A DNA stretch of 64,000 bases from Microbacterium hibisci (GCF_015278255.1 NZ_JADIJC010000012.1:1-64000), one strand, 5' to 3'; shown: positions 15,820 through 24,581, counted from the first letter of the stretch. The notes: a model not told the origin generated them from the sequence alone. Program-made: numbers and translations.

Positions 15820-16452
15820 GTGGACACAACCACCCTCATCTGGATCATCGTCGGCATCGTGATCGTCGTCGCGATCGTCGTCGTGGCGCTTCTGCTCAGC
15901 GCGCGCGGACGCCGCGAGCGTCGCGCGCAGGCGCAGCACGACCGCGCCGAGAAGCTGCGTGCCGAGGCGCGCGAGTCCGAGCTGCAGGCGCGTGAGCACG
16001 AGGCGCAGGTCGCCCAGGCTCGCGCGGACGCCGCGTCGGCGTCCGCAGCCGCGGAACAGGCGAAGGCGCGCGCCGCGCAGGCGTTGATCGACGCCGACAA
16101 GCGCCGCAGCACGATCGACGAGCACGAGGCGGATGCCGCCAAGTACCGCGCCGAGCAGGAGAAGACCCTGCGCAAGGCCGACGAGGTGGACCCGTACGCG
16201 ACCGAGTCGGGCACCGCGACGCGGACGGCCGACGCCGACCCGCGGACCGACGCCCGCACCGACCCGCGGGTGGACCCCCGCACCGATCAGCGAGCGGCGG
16301 ACGCCCGCACCGACGCGCCGGTCGGCGTGTCGGACGACGGCGTGCGTCGCGAGTACCGCGACGACCGCGTCGATGACGCGAACGCGGCGTCGCGCAGCAC
16401 CGTCGACCAGGTCGACGACCCGCCGCGCACGCGACGCGCCGACAACGTCTGA
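15820..16452 (+). CDS. Single-span membrane protein with coiled coil and Arg/Asp-repeat tail
   Basis: 210 residues. One transmembrane helix at about 6-27 (LIWIIVGIVIVVAIVVVALLL), then a long Ala/Glu/Arg/Gln-rich coiled coil (about 30-125, RAEARESELQAREHEAQVAQARADAASA) and a disordered tail with DPRTDARTDPRVDPRTDQR repeats. The GTG at 15820 has an excellent RBS (AAGGAGGGGCC); an ATG at 15733 is not used. This shape occurs in small actinobacterial envelope proteins of unknown role. A terminator hairpin follows 16 bases after the stop. Confidence 0.8.
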   Translation: MDTTTLIWIIVGIVIVVAIVVVALLLSARGRRERRAQAQHDRAEKLRAEARESELQAREHEAQVAQARADAASASAAAEQAKARAAQALIDADKRRSTIDEHEADAAKYRAEQEKTLRKADEVDPYATESGTATRTADADPRTDARTDPRVDPRTDQRAADARTDAPVGVSDDGVRREYRDDRVDDANAASRSTVDQVDDPPRTRRADNV

Positions 16453-16467
16453 CCGGCCTCGCCGGAT

Positions 16468-16495
16468 GAGTGCCCGGGCCCCGGCCCGGGCACTC
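16468..16495 (+). terminator. Terminator hairpin
   Basis: GAGTGCCCGGGCC and GGCCCGGGCACTC form a perfect 13 bp stem with a 2-base turn, 16 bases after the stop at 16452 and ahead of the next gene's -10. Confidence 0.88.
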
Positions 16496-16523
16496 TGGCG
16501 TGCGGGGACGCTACCGTGGGTGC

Positions 16524-17894
16524 GTGACCGCCCTGCTCGCCGTGCCGCGCACCGCCGGCCGCCTGCTGTGGCGCCACTGGCCGGTGCTGCTCGCCCTGTA
16601 CCTCGCCGCGATCCTCGCGCGGTACGTCGTGATCGAAGCGGCGGGCTGGGTCGGGTCGTACAACGCGGTCGCCGGATCGCTGCTCCTCCCGGTCGCGATC
16701 CTCGCCCGTCTCATCGCGCTCGTCGCGATGTTCCTGGTGCTGCGCGACGGCATGCGCGAGCTGCGCGCCATCGCCCCCCTTCCGCCCGACGCGGCCGCAC
16801 GGCGTCGCGAGTTCTTCGCCGCCCTGATGGCCGGCATCCTGCCGTTCTTCGCCTTCTACGCCGCGTGGGGGTACCTCCGCGAGGATGCCGCCGCGTACGC
16901 CAACCGCGTGCTGGAGCTGAGCACGGGACGGGACATCGCGGAGGCGGTGCTGGGAACGGATGCCGGGGGCGACGGCCTCGCCGGAGAACTGACGTTGACG
17001 CCGATCACTGTGGCGATCGTCGTGGTGGCCTTCGCGCTGCGCTGGTTGCTCAAGCGCTACAAAGACCGGCTGCCGCGCTGGTTCGGCATCTTCGCCGCCT
17101 ACCTGGAAGCGGTGTGGGTGTACTTCGCCGCCGTCGTCATCTCGATCGGCGTGGGCTACGTGACGTCGTGGGTGGCCACGCGCCAGGGCATGGTGTGGCT
17201 CGCCGACCTCCGCGAGACGATCGCGTCGGCCTTCGTTCCACTGGCCTGGCTGTGGGAAGCGGTGGAATGGCTGCTCGGCGAGGCGGGCGGCATCATCCTG
17301 CTTCCCGTCGCCTGGCTGACGATCGCGGGCGTCGTGTACGGCCAGGCGGTCGCGCCGAAGGCCGTCGCGGTCGACGAGTTGGGGGGCGAGGTCGGCCGAC
17401 GCATCCGCTCGCGCTACCGGTCGCTGCCGCAGCGCCTCCGGGCGCGGCTCGCCGACCTGTGGGGCGAGATCGTGTCGCGGTTCGCTCCGATCGGCAGGGC
17501 GCTGGTGCTGATGTGGCGGTCGGGTCCGGTGCTCATCGGCGGGTTCGTGCTGCTGTACACGCTCCTCCTCGCACTGCAGGGGGTGCTCGAGTGGGCGGTG
17601 CCGCGCGCATTCGGCCCGCAGGACGTCGACGACTTCTGGTTCGTCAACGATCAGCTGATCTTCCTGATCGCGCCGATCGTCATCGAGCCCATCCGCATCG
17701 CGCTGGTGGCCGGCGGGTACGACGGCGTCATCGGCACGCTGCGGGGGCGCGCGGCGGTGCCGGAAGAGCGGACGGATGCCGCGGCATCCGTCCCGGATCA
17801 GGGCTCGACGATCGCGCGCACGAACTCGGGCAGCGCGGTCGCCGAGGCGAGCTCCACGGCGAACGGGCCCGACGCGTCGGCCGGCACGAGGTAG
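16524..17894 (+). CDS. Multi-span membrane protein, unknown function
   Basis: 456 residues with about seven to nine hydrophobic spans spread from 20 to 400 and a hydrophilic tail. Basic loops (RRREFF, KRYKDRLPRW, RRIRSRYRSLPQRLRARLADLWGE) separate them. No transporter or enzyme motif recognised. TACCGT at 16512-16517 is 6 bases before the GTG start, so the mRNA is probably leaderless. The 3' end overlaps the convergent gene at 17798 by 97 bp; the last 40 residues are low-complexity and include a 24 bp DNA palindrome, so the true conserved part may end near 410. Confidence 0.78.
   Translation: MTALLAVPRTAGRLLWRHWPVLLALYLAAILARYVVIEAAGWVGSYNAVAGSLLLPVAILARLIALVAMFLVLRDGMRELRAIAPLPPDAAARRREFFAALMAGILPFFAFYAAWGYLREDAAAYANRVLELSTGRDIAEAVLGTDAGGDGLAGELTLTPITVAIVVVAFALRWLLKRYKDRLPRWFGIFAAYLEAVWVYFAAVVISIGVGYVTSWVATRQGMVWLADLRETIASAFVPLAWLWEAVEWLLGEAGGIILLPVAWLTIAGVVYGQAVAPKAVAVDELGGEVGRRIRSRYRSLPQRLRARLADLWGEIVSRFAPIGRALVLMWRSGPVLIGGFVLLYTLLLALQGVLEWAVPRAFGPQDVDDFWFVNDQLIFLIAPIVIEPIRIALVAGGYDGVIGTLRGRAAVPEERTDAAASVPDQGSTIARTNSGSAVAEASSTANGPDASAGTR
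17770..17793. terminator. 24 bp perfect palindrome at a convergent gene end
   Basis: GGACGGATGCCG is followed directly by its exact reverse complement CGGCATCCGTCC. It lies inside the last codons of the 16524 gene and 4 bases beyond the stop of the convergent operon, the right place for a terminator of the minus-strand operon. It is an abutting pair of the GGATGCCG motif. Confidence 0.7.
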
Positions 17895-18310
17895 TCGAGC
17901 TCGAGCTCATACGGAGCCGTGTCGTCCGGGTCGCAGAACGTCTGGACGTCGGGGTCCCACTCGCGCCCGAGATCGTCGGTCGCGTTCCACTGCCGCTGCG
18001 TCCCGGTCGTCTCGCGCAGCACCGGCGTGGTGCAGCCGAACGCGCGGGAACCGGGTTCGATCCGCAGGGTGATCGAGACCACGCGGGTGTCCTGCGGCGC
18101 CAGCGGGAGGTCCGTGAACGCGGCGCTCGCGGGGCCGACGGTCGCGCCGGCGTACGACATGGACTCGCCGGCGTCGAGCGTGAGCGGTCGGGTGCCAAGG
18201 GTCGCGTCGCCCGCCGGTCCCTCGTTCCACGAGATCGTCAGGATGAGAGCCGGAACGAGGAGGGCGATGGCGCCGAGGGCGAGGGCGTTGGCGCGCCACC
18301 ACCCGGTCAC
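17798..18310 (-). CDS. Anchored extracytoplasmic protein, unknown, operon gene 3
   Basis: 170 residues. One N-terminal hydrophobic span (ALALGAIALLVPALILTI, about 9-26), then a beta-rich domain with two cysteines (FGCTTPVLRE, QTFCDPDD) that could form a disulfide outside the cell. Start is the GTG at 18310 overlapping the previous stop as GTGA. With the two genes upstream it forms a coupled operon of three similar-shaped proteins. Its end overlaps a convergent gene by 97 bp. No family recognised. Confidence 0.72.
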   Translation of the reverse strand: MTGWWRANALALGAIALLVPALILTISWNEGPAGDATLGTRPLTLDAGESMSYAGATVGPASAAFTDLPLAPQDTRVVSITLRIEPGSRAFGCTTPVLRETTGTQRQWNATDDLGREWDPDVQTFCDPDDTAPYELELDYLVPADASGPFAVELASATALPEFVRAIVEP

Positions 18311-18870
18311 GGGTTCGTCCAATCCGTCGGCGACAGCTCTGCGGAGGGCGCGTCGGGCACGTCGGCGAGATCCACAGCCAGCACGACCATCGAGTCGAGC
18401 CGCGTGTCGGCGTTCAGGGCGAGTTCGAGCCGGGCGCTGCCGGCGTCCAGGCCGCCCGGCAGCTCGAACGCGAGGCTCCCCGAGAGCGGGACGCCCGCCG
18501 ACAGGGTGGCATCGGTGAGCGAGTCGGGCCGATCGCTCGCGCTGAAGCGCACCCCGTCGACCTCGAGCATGGCGTGACTCAGGCTCGCGCCACGCTCCGC
18601 GACGACGGCGGCGGCATCGAGGTCGACGATGAGCCAGTTGCCCTCTGCCGACCAGCCGTCGGCTCGCACCTCCGCGGCGCGGCGGAGATCGGTGATCGTC
18701 ACGGCGAGGTTGCGGCCGGTCGCTTCCTCGCCGACCGTCGCGGGGACCGTGAACGCCGACTGCGCCTGATCCTCGCCGGGCGTCGCGAGCGTGACGAACC
18801 ACGCGATCACGATGAAGCCCACGCCGAGCGACCACGCCGCCCACGCGGGAAGCCGCCGCTCAGCCGTCAC
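18307..18870 (-). CDS. Anchored extracytoplasmic protein, unknown, operon gene 2
   Basis: 187 residues. A single hydrophobic anchor (WAAWSLGVGFIVIAWFVTLA, about 11-30) is followed by a beta-rich domain with a DUF4352-like feel: an early 'value' strand (NLAVTITDLRRAAEV), then GNWLIVDLDAAAV. It ends SPTDWTNP, echoing SGTNWTDP near the end of operon gene 1, so the two are probably paralogs. The GTG at 18870 is chosen because AGGAGA lies 8 bases upstream; a GTG at 18891 is in frame but unsupported. Overlaps the upstream gene by 11 bp. Confidence 0.72.
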   Translation of the reverse strand: MTAERRLPAWAAWSLGVGFIVIAWFVTLATPGEDQAQSAFTVPATVGEEATGRNLAVTITDLRRAAEVRADGWSAEGNWLIVDLDAAAVVAERGASLSHAMLEVDGVRFSASDRPDSLTDATLSAGVPLSGSLAFELPGGLDAGSARLELALNADTRLDSMVVLAVDLADVPDAPSAELSPTDWTNP

Positions 18871-19528
18871 CGTCGGTCTCCTGATCGGCACCGGCGCCGA
18901 CGTCCTCGACGACGAGCGTCATGCGGGCGTCGGGGACCGGATCCGTCCAGTTCGTCCCCGACATCACGACGGATCCGGTGTACAGCGACAGCTCGTTGAG
19001 GGTCACGACCAGTTCGTCCTCGGCCGCGAAGGCGCCGGCGTCGACGGCCCAGACATAGACGAGCTCGGCCGGCACGCCGGGCTGGAGCGCCGGTGCGATC
19101 GTGACGTCGTCGATGCGAGCGACCGACCTGCTGGTCGCAGACTCGACACCCTCGACCGAGAACGAGGCCTCCACGCCGCTGTCTCCCGTCGACGGCAGGG
19201 GGCGGTCCCAGGCGTTCTCCACGTCGACCACGACGGCGAGCACCCGCTGGCCGTCCTCCAGGGTGAGTCCGGTCCCCGGCAGCTCGTCGATCAGCACGGC
19301 GCGCTGCACGGTGAGCGATCGCTGCGCCGTCACGTGCTCCTCACCGGCCTCGAGACGCACGAGCTCGGCGGGAGCGGCCGTCGCGAGGCCCCCGAACGCG
19401 GCCGTCGCGACGAGGAAGAGGGCTGTCGCGATGCCGGCGAACCAGGCCGTGGGCACCCGATCGCTCGCCGCGCGCAGCCACTCGAAGCGGCGCTTCGGCG
19501 CGCGGGCGGCATCGGGCGACTCGGACAC
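18860..19528 (-). CDS. Anchored extracytoplasmic protein, unknown, operon gene 1
   Basis: 222 residues. A basic cytoplasmic start (KRRFEWLRAASDR), a membrane span (about 29-50), and an external beta-rich domain (LEDGQRVLAVVVDVENAWDRPLPS...LVYVWAVDAGAFAAEDELVVTLNELSLYTGS). First gene of a three-gene translationally coupled unit. TAGGCT at 19535-19540 lies 6 bases before the GTG start, so the operon message is probably leaderless. Function unknown; the shared shape suggests subunits of one envelope complex. Confidence 0.72.
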   Translation of the reverse strand: MSESPDAARAPKRRFEWLRAASDRVPTAWFAGIATALFLVATAAFGGLATAAPAELVRLEAGEEHVTAQRSLTVQRAVLIDELPGTGLTLEDGQRVLAVVVDVENAWDRPLPSTGDSGVEASFSVEGVESATSRSVARIDDVTIAPALQPGVPAELVYVWAVDAGAFAAEDELVVTLNELSLYTGSVVMSGTNWTDPVPDARMTLVVEDVGAGADQETDGDG

Positions 19529-19537
19529 CCGCCCAGC

Positions 19538-20452
19538 CTAGGGCGCGGGCTGCGCGGCATCGCGTCCGGCGGCCGGAAAGGCATCGTGCAGGGCGCGGCG
19601 CACCTCGAGGATGCCGGCACGACCCCTCGACGCGGTGCGCTGCGCCGTGAAGATCTCGCGGGTCGGGCGACCGGGGAAGTCGAGCAGCGACACCGCCGGC
19701 GACGCGCCCTCCCCAAGAAGGTCGGGCAGCACGGCGACCGCCTGACCGGCGGCGACGAGCCGCGCGTGGGCGGAGAGGTCGGCCAGCTCGTAGCGGACGT
19801 CCGGCTCGAATCCCGCCGCACGGCACTGCTGCACCGCCCACAGGCGGGAAGCGGTCCCCGCAGGCTCCATCACCCACGCGCGGCCGCGCAGGTCCTCGAG
19901 CGACCGTGCGAGATCGCCCGAAGCCACCGCCAGATGGATCGGATCCGTCCCGAGCGTCTCGCGCTCGAGGCCGTCCGCGTGTGCGCGCGTGTGCCCCGGG
20001 TACTGCTCCGCGATCACGAGGTCGACGCCGCGGGCCGTGAGTTCGAACAGACCGACCTCGGGCGGCAGCTCCACGAGCTCGACACGAAGCTGGGGAGCAC
20101 GTTCGCCGAGGAGGCGCAGCGCGGCGGGCACGATGGCGAGCGCCGCGGTCTGCATGACGGCGACGCGCACCGGCGCGAGCCCCGGGTGCAGCGACTCGAG
20201 CTCTCCGCGCGCCTGCTCGTCGAGGTCGAGCGCGCGGGTCGCGTGGGCGGCGAGGACGCGCCCGTGCTCGGTGAGGCGCACCCGGCGGCCCTCGGGCGCC
20301 AGGAGGGCGACGCCCGCCTCCTTCTCCAGCTGGGCGAGCTGCTGCGAGATCGTGGAGGGGCTGTACGAGAGCGCCTCGGCGACCGCGGCCAGGGTGCCGC
20401 GGAGTGCGAGCTCGTGAAGCAGACGCAGCCGTCGCAGTTCGAACACCGGCAT
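19538..20452 (-). CDS. LysR-family transcriptional regulator
   Basis: 304 residues. N-terminal winged helix MPVFELRRLRLLHELALRGTLAAVAEALSYSPSTISQQLAQLEKE (1-45), then a periplasmic-binding-like effector domain (from about 90, VRVAVMQTAALAIVPAALRLLGERAPQLRVELVE). The ATG at 20452 is chosen because it fits the family's N-terminus; the frame is open to 20500 but that part covers the likely operator. It is divergent from putA and probably controls it, with proline or a related metabolite as effector; that link rests on position only. Confidence 0.9.
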   Translation of the reverse strand: MPVFELRRLRLLHELALRGTLAAVAEALSYSPSTISQQLAQLEKEAGVALLAPEGRRVRLTEHGRVLAAHATRALDLDEQARGELESLHPGLAPVRVAVMQTAALAIVPAALRLLGERAPQLRVELVELPPEVGLFELTARGVDLVIAEQYPGHTRAHADGLERETLGTDPIHLAVASGDLARSLEDLRGRAWVMEPAGTASRLWAVQQCRAAGFEPDVRYELADLSAHARLVAAGQAVAVLPDLLGEGASPAVSLLDFPGRPTREIFTAQRTASRGRAGILEVRRALHDAFPAAGRDAAQPAP

Positions 20453-20469
20453 CCCATCGATAATCCCGA

Positions 20470-20483
20470 ACGATATCCATCGT
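20470..20483. promoter_or_regulatory. Candidate LysR operator
   Basis: ACGAT-ATCC-ATCGT, a perfect 5 bp inverted repeat with a 4-base centre, lies in the divergent gap 18 bases upstream of the LysR ATG. This is a usual place for an autoregulatory LysR site. Confidence 0.45.
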
Positions 20484-20631
20484 AGATCATCGCTTTTCAC
20501 GAATGAATGGATGCCGCACCCTTGACCTCATGCAGCAAGTCGAGCCGACCGTCCACAATCCGGCGCCTGTCGGGCACATCGAGGTGCAGGCTGGAAGCAC
20601 GGAGTCCGACGACGTGACATCGGGAGTGCGA

Positions 20632-23600
20632 ATGGAAGACCGATCCGAGCAGCGCCTCGCCCGGGACGCGGTGGCCCTCGCCCAGCGGTGGGTCGCCGAG
20701 AGCGCCGAGGTCGAGGTCGATCCGGCGGCCGAGCGTCTGGCCGGAGTCCTCAAGGACCCGAACGGCCTGCCCTTCACGATCGGCTTCGTCGACGGCGTGA
20801 TGCGGCCCGAGAGCCTCTCGGCAGCGGCATCCCATCTGCATCGCGTCGCGCCGCTCGTGCCGGAGTTCCTGCCGTGGTACCTCCGCGGCGCCGTGCGCGT
20901 GGGCGGCGCGGTCGCGCCGGTGCTGCCGTCGCCCGTCGTGCCCATCGCGCGACGCGTGCTGCGCGAGATGGTCGGGCACCTGGTCGTCGACGCGCGGCCC
21001 GACAAGCTGGGCCCGGCGATCGCCGCCCTGCGCGAGAGCGGGGCGCGGCTCAACCTCAACCTGCTGGGTGAGGCCGTGCTCGGCGAAGAGGAGGCGCTGC
21101 GGCGCCTGGAGGGCATTCACGAGCTCATCCGTCGCCCCGACGTCGACTACGTCTCGGTCAAGGTGTCGGCGATCGCCAGCCACATCTCGATGTGGGCGTT
21201 CGACGAGGTCGTCGACTCGGTCGTCGAGCGGCTGAGGCCGCTGTACCTCACCGCCGCGTCGACAGGCTCAGCGACGGGCCCGACCTTCATCAACCTCGAC
21301 ATGGAGGAGTACCGGGACCTCGATCTGACCATCGCGGTGTTCACCCGCCTGCTCGAAGATCCGCGGCTGCGCGGGCTCGAGGCCGGCATCGTGCTGCAGG
21401 CGTATCTCCCCGACGCGCTGCCGGCGCTCGAACAGCTCACCGCGTGGGCGCAGCAGCGGGTCGCGGCCGGCGGCGCGCGCATCAAGGTGCGGCTGGTGAA
21501 GGGTGCCAACCTCGCGATGGAGCGGGTGGATGCCGTCATGCACGGCTGGGACCTCGCCACGTACGACGCGAAGGTCGACTCCGACGCGAACTACGTCCGC
21601 TGCCTGCGCTTCGCGCTCGAGCCCTCGCGCACCCCGGCGGTGCGCATCGGCGTCGCGGGCCACAACCTCTTCGACATCGCCTACGCGTGGCTCCTCGCGG
21701 GCGAGGCCGGCGTGCGCGACGCGGTCGAGTTCGAGATGCTGCTCGGCATGGCGCAGGGCCAGGTCGAAGCCGTCACGCGCGAGGTCGGCCACGTGCTCCT
21801 GTACGTGCCGGTCGTGCGCCCGGACGAGTTCGACGTCGCGATCAGCTACCTCGTGCGACGCCTGGAGGAGAACGCCTCCAGCGAGAACTTCCTCTCTGCC
21901 GCCTTCGACCTCGCCGACGACCCGGCGATGTTCGAGCGCGAGCGCGACCGGTTCCTCGCGTCCCTCACGCGTGCCGACGATCCCGCTCTGACGACGGGCC
22001 CGAATCGCACGCAGGACCGTGCCGCCGAGGCCGGAGCAGACCTCGCCGCCGGAGATGAGGTGCGGCCGGCCTCGCCGCGCGCCCAGGCGCGACTGCGCCG
22101 CGCGGCCGCCGCGGGCGAGTCGGGACTCACCCAGGCTGTCATCGGCATCGCCCGCTCGGCGGTGCCCGGCGACACGGCTCCGCTGGAGCGCTCGGTGCCC
22201 GAGCAGGTGTTCGGGGCCGAGGCGTTCGTCGAGACCGCGGTCTTCGCGCCCCGCGAGTCCTCCGCGCGAGCGAGCGGCGCACCCGGCTTCCGCAACAGCG
22301 CCGACAGCGACCCCGCCCTGCCGGGCAATCGCGCCTGGGCCCGCGGCATCCTGTCCCGCATCGAGACCTCTCGCGCCGGCGACGCCACGATCGCGGAGGC
22401 GCTCGTGACCGACGAGCCGACGCTGCAGGCGATCGTCGCACGGGTGCGGACCGCAGCGACGGCGTGGGGCGCCCTGCCCGCCGCGGACCGCGCGGGCGTG
22501 CTCGTCGCAGCAGCTCGGGCGCTCGAAGCGCGCCGCGGCGCGCTGATCGAGGTGGCTGCCTCCGAGACCGGGAAGGTGTTCGCGGAGGCCGACGTCGAAG
22601 TCAGCGAGGCCGTCGACTTCGCCAACTACTACGCGGCGACGGCTCGCGAGCTCGACCGCGTGAGCGGTGCGGTGTTCGAGCCGGCGCGCCTCACGGTCGT
22701 CACGCCGCCCTGGAACTTCCCCATCGCGATCCCGGCCGGGGGAGTGCTCGCGGCGCTCGCCGCGGGTTCGGGGGTCGTCTTCAAGCCCGCCCCGCAGGCG
22801 CGGCGCTGCGCCGCCGTCGTGGCGGAGGCACTGTGGGAGGCGGGGGTGCCCCGCGACGTCCTCGCGCTCGTCGACATCGACGAGGGCGGCCTGGGGCAGG
22901 CGCTGGTGTCGCACCCCGACGTCGACCGCGTGATCCTGACCGGGTCGTGGGAGACCGCGGCGCTCTTCCGCTCGTGGCGCCCCGAGCTGCCGCTGCTCGC
23001 GGAGACCAGCGGCAAGAACGCCATGATCGTCATGCCGACCGCCGACCTCGACCTCGCGGCATCCGATCTCGTCAAGAGCGCCTTCGGGCACGCCGGCCAG
23101 AAGTGCTCCGCGGCGTCGCTGGCGATCCTCGTCGGGCCGGTGGGTCACTCGCAGCGCTTCGCGCGTCAGCTGGTGGATGCCGCGACCTCGCTCCGCGTCG
23201 GACCGCCCTCCGACCCGCTCAGCGAGGTCGGGCCCGTCGTCGAGGTGCCCCGCGGCAAGCTGGAGTGGGCGCTCACCACGCTCGAGGAGGGGGAGTCGTG
23301 GCTCGTCGAGCCGCGCCGGCTCGACACCTCGCCCGAGTACGCCGGGCGGCTGTGGACGCCCGGCATCCGCACCGGCGTGCAGCCCGGGTCGAGGTTCCAC
23401 CGCGAGGAGTTCTTCGGCCCCGTGCTCGGCATCATGCACGCGTCGTCGCTCTCGCACGCGATCGAGCTGCAGAACGCCGTCGACTACGGACTCACGGCGG
23501 GGCTGTACACGCAGCACCCGAACGACCTCGCACAGTGGCTCGATGCCGTCGAGGCAGGCAACCTGTACGTCAACCGCGGCATCACCGGCGCGATCGTGCA

Positions 23601-24384
23601 GCGGCAGCCGTTCGGCGGCTGGAAGCGCTCGTCCGTCGGTGCCGGCGCCAAGGCTGGCGGCCCGAACTATCTCGTCGGCCTCGGCCGCTGGCGCGCGACC
23701 TCCGGCGCTCCGTCGTCGGCGACCCTGCACCTGCGAGGCCTCGACACCCGCATCGCGGCGCTCATCGAGGCGGCGCAGCCCTCGCTGGACTACGACGCGT
23801 TCGAGTGGCTGCGCCGCGGCGCCCTGTCGGACGCGATCTCGTGGGACCGTGAGTTCGGCCAGGTCAAGGACGTGTCGGGGCTGGGGATCGAGCGCAACCT
23901 CTTCCGCTACCGGCCGATCCCCGCGGTCGCGCTCCGCGCGACGGCGGATGCCCCGTGGCAGGCGGTGCTCCGGGTGGTCGTCGCCGGCCTGCGCGCGGGG
24001 TCGGCGCTCACGCTCAGCGCTCCGGTCGGGCTGCCTGCGGCCGTGCGGCGCGTGCTGGCCCAGGAGGACGTCGCCGTCTTCGTCGAGACCGACCAGGAGT
24101 GGCTGCAGCGGCTCACCGCGACCGACCTGGTCGCCGCGGCCGCCGACGCGGACCCGGCGCCGCGGCCGTCGCGCGTGCGGCTGATCGGCGCCGCGGAGTC
24201 GGTCGCGGCGCTCCACTCCCTCGTCGCGAGGGCGATGGGCGGCGACCCCGACCTCGCGATCTACGACGGCGAGGTCACCACGGCCGGGCGTCTCGAGCTG
24301 CTGCCGTTCCTCCGCGAGCAGTCCGTGACCATCACCGCGCACCGCTTCGGCAACCCCGATCCCTGGTCGGAGTCCGTCATCTGA
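20632..24384 (+). CDS. putA: Bifunctional proline dehydrogenase / glutamate-semialdehyde dehydrogenase
   Basis: 1,250 residues from the chosen start. The N-terminal half is the FAD-dependent proline dehydrogenase barrel (FINLDMEEYRDL, KVRLVKGANLAMERVDA). The second half is an aldehyde dehydrogenase with TPPWNFPIAIPAGG, ETSGKN and catalytic Cys825 in GQKCSAAS, converting glutamate semialdehyde to glutamate. No N-terminal DNA-binding domain, so it is not self-regulating. I start at ATG 20632 with GGGAG five bases upstream; the open frame back to 20503 (or ATG 20530) has many A/T third positions unlike the rest. Residues 210-216 (STGSATG) come from a repeat-like insertion. Divergent from a LysR gene. 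Confidence 0.93.
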   Translation: MEDRSEQRLARDAVALAQRWVAESAEVEVDPAAERLAGVLKDPNGLPFTIGFVDGVMRPESLSAAASHLHRVAPLVPEFLPWYLRGAVRVGGAVAPVLPSPVVPIARRVLREMVGHLVVDARPDKLGPAIAALRESGARLNLNLLGEAVLGEEEALRRLEGIHELIRRPDVDYVSVKVSAIASHISMWAFDEVVDSVVERLRPLYLTAASTGSATGPTFINLDMEEYRDLDLTIAVFTRLLEDPRLRGLEAGIVLQAYLPDALPALEQLTAWAQQRVAAGGARIKVRLVKGANLAMERVDAVMHGWDLATYDAKVDSDANYVRCLRFALEPSRTPAVRIGVAGHNLFDIAYAWLLAGEAGVRDAVEFEMLLGMAQGQVEAVTREVGHVLLYVPVVRPDEFDVAISYLVRRLEENASSENFLSAAFDLADDPAMFERERDRFLASLTRADDPALTTGPNRTQDRAAEAGADLAAGDEVRPASPRAQARLRRAAAAGESGLTQAVIGIARSAVPGDTAPLERSVPEQVFGAEAFVETAVFAPRESSARASGAPGFRNSADSDPALPGNRAWARGILSRIETSRAGDATIAEALVTDEPTLQAIVARVRTAATAWGALPAADRAGVLVAAARALEARRGALIEVAASETGKVFAEADVEVSEAVDFANYYAATARELDRVSGAVFEPARLTVVTPPWNFPIAIPAGGVLAALAAGSGVVFKPAPQARRCAAVVAEALWEAGVPRDVLALVDIDEGGLGQALVSHPDVDRVILTGSWETAALFRSWRPELPLLAETSGKNAMIVMPTADLDLAASDLVKSAFGHAGQKCSAASLAILVGPVGHSQRFARQLVDAATSLRVGPPSDPLSEVGPVVEVPRGKLEWALTTLEEGESWLVEPRRLDTSPEYAGRLWTPGIRTGVQPGSRFHREEFFGPVLGIMHASSLSHAIELQNAVDYGLTAGLYTQHPNDLAQWLDAVEAGNLYVNRGITGAIVQRQPFGGWKRSSVGAGAKAGGPNYLVGLGRWRATSGAPSSATLHLRGLDTRIAALIEAAQPSLDYDAFEWLRRGALSDAISWDREFGQVKDVSGLGIERNLFRYRPIPAVALRATADAPWQAVLRVVVAGLRAGSALTLSAPVGLPAAVRRVLAQEDVAVFVETDQEWLQRLTATDLVAAAADADPAPRPSRVRLIGAAESVAALHSLVARAMGGDPDLAIYDGEVTTAGRLELLPFLREQSVTITAHRFGNPDPWSESVI
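21258..21275. repeat. Dispersed-repeat core inside putA
   Basis: GTCGACAGGCTCAGCGAC, with GTCG...CGAC ends inverted, is read in frame as STGSATG within the proline dehydrogenase domain. I recall TTCGACAGGCTCAGG-type palindromes as very common between genes in Microbacteriaceae; finding one inside a coding region is unusual. Confidence 0.5.
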
Positions 24385-24391
24385 CGCGATG

Positions 24392-24418
24392 GCGGATGCC
24401 GGCGGTGCCGGCATCCGC
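24392..24418 (+). terminator. putA terminator made of the GGATGCCG motif
   Basis: GCGGATGCCGGC and GCCGGCATCCGC form a perfect 12 bp stem around GGT, 8 bases after the putA stop. The stem is an inverted pair of the octamer that recurs through the window. The stretch to 24550 shows no gene. Confidence 0.88.
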
Positions 24419-24550
24419 TCTCCGCAGCCCTCGCACGACGGCGCCCGCCCGCCCGCTCGTCCCACGCCCGCGCTTGGCGCTCCGCGCTCCGCGCTCCGCA
24501 GTCACGTTCTGCGCTGCGGCGGCTGGAGGGCGCCGCGAGGGTCACCGTTC

Positions 24551-24562
24551 TACAACGTTGGA
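24551..24562. promoter_or_regulatory. LacI operator O1 of the arabinan operon
   Basis: TACAACGTTGGA contains the palindrome CAACGTTG with the central CG typical of LacI-family sites. It lies about 20 bp upstream of the -35 box. A near-identical site lies downstream of the promoter and a perfect one in front of the lacI gene at 33797. Confidence 0.8.
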
Positions 24563-24581
24563 ACTTTCTTGCCGTTTCGGC

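Noticed and set aside
20470..20500. Extra 16 residues at the LysR N-terminus
   Set aside because: The extension covers the ACGATatccATCGT palindrome and the family starts at MPVFELRRL.
21268..24465. Open frame of more than 1,000 codons antisense to putA
   Set aside because: Arg/Gly/His-rich composition, no family motif, no RBS; it is the expected antisense shadow in GC-rich DNA.
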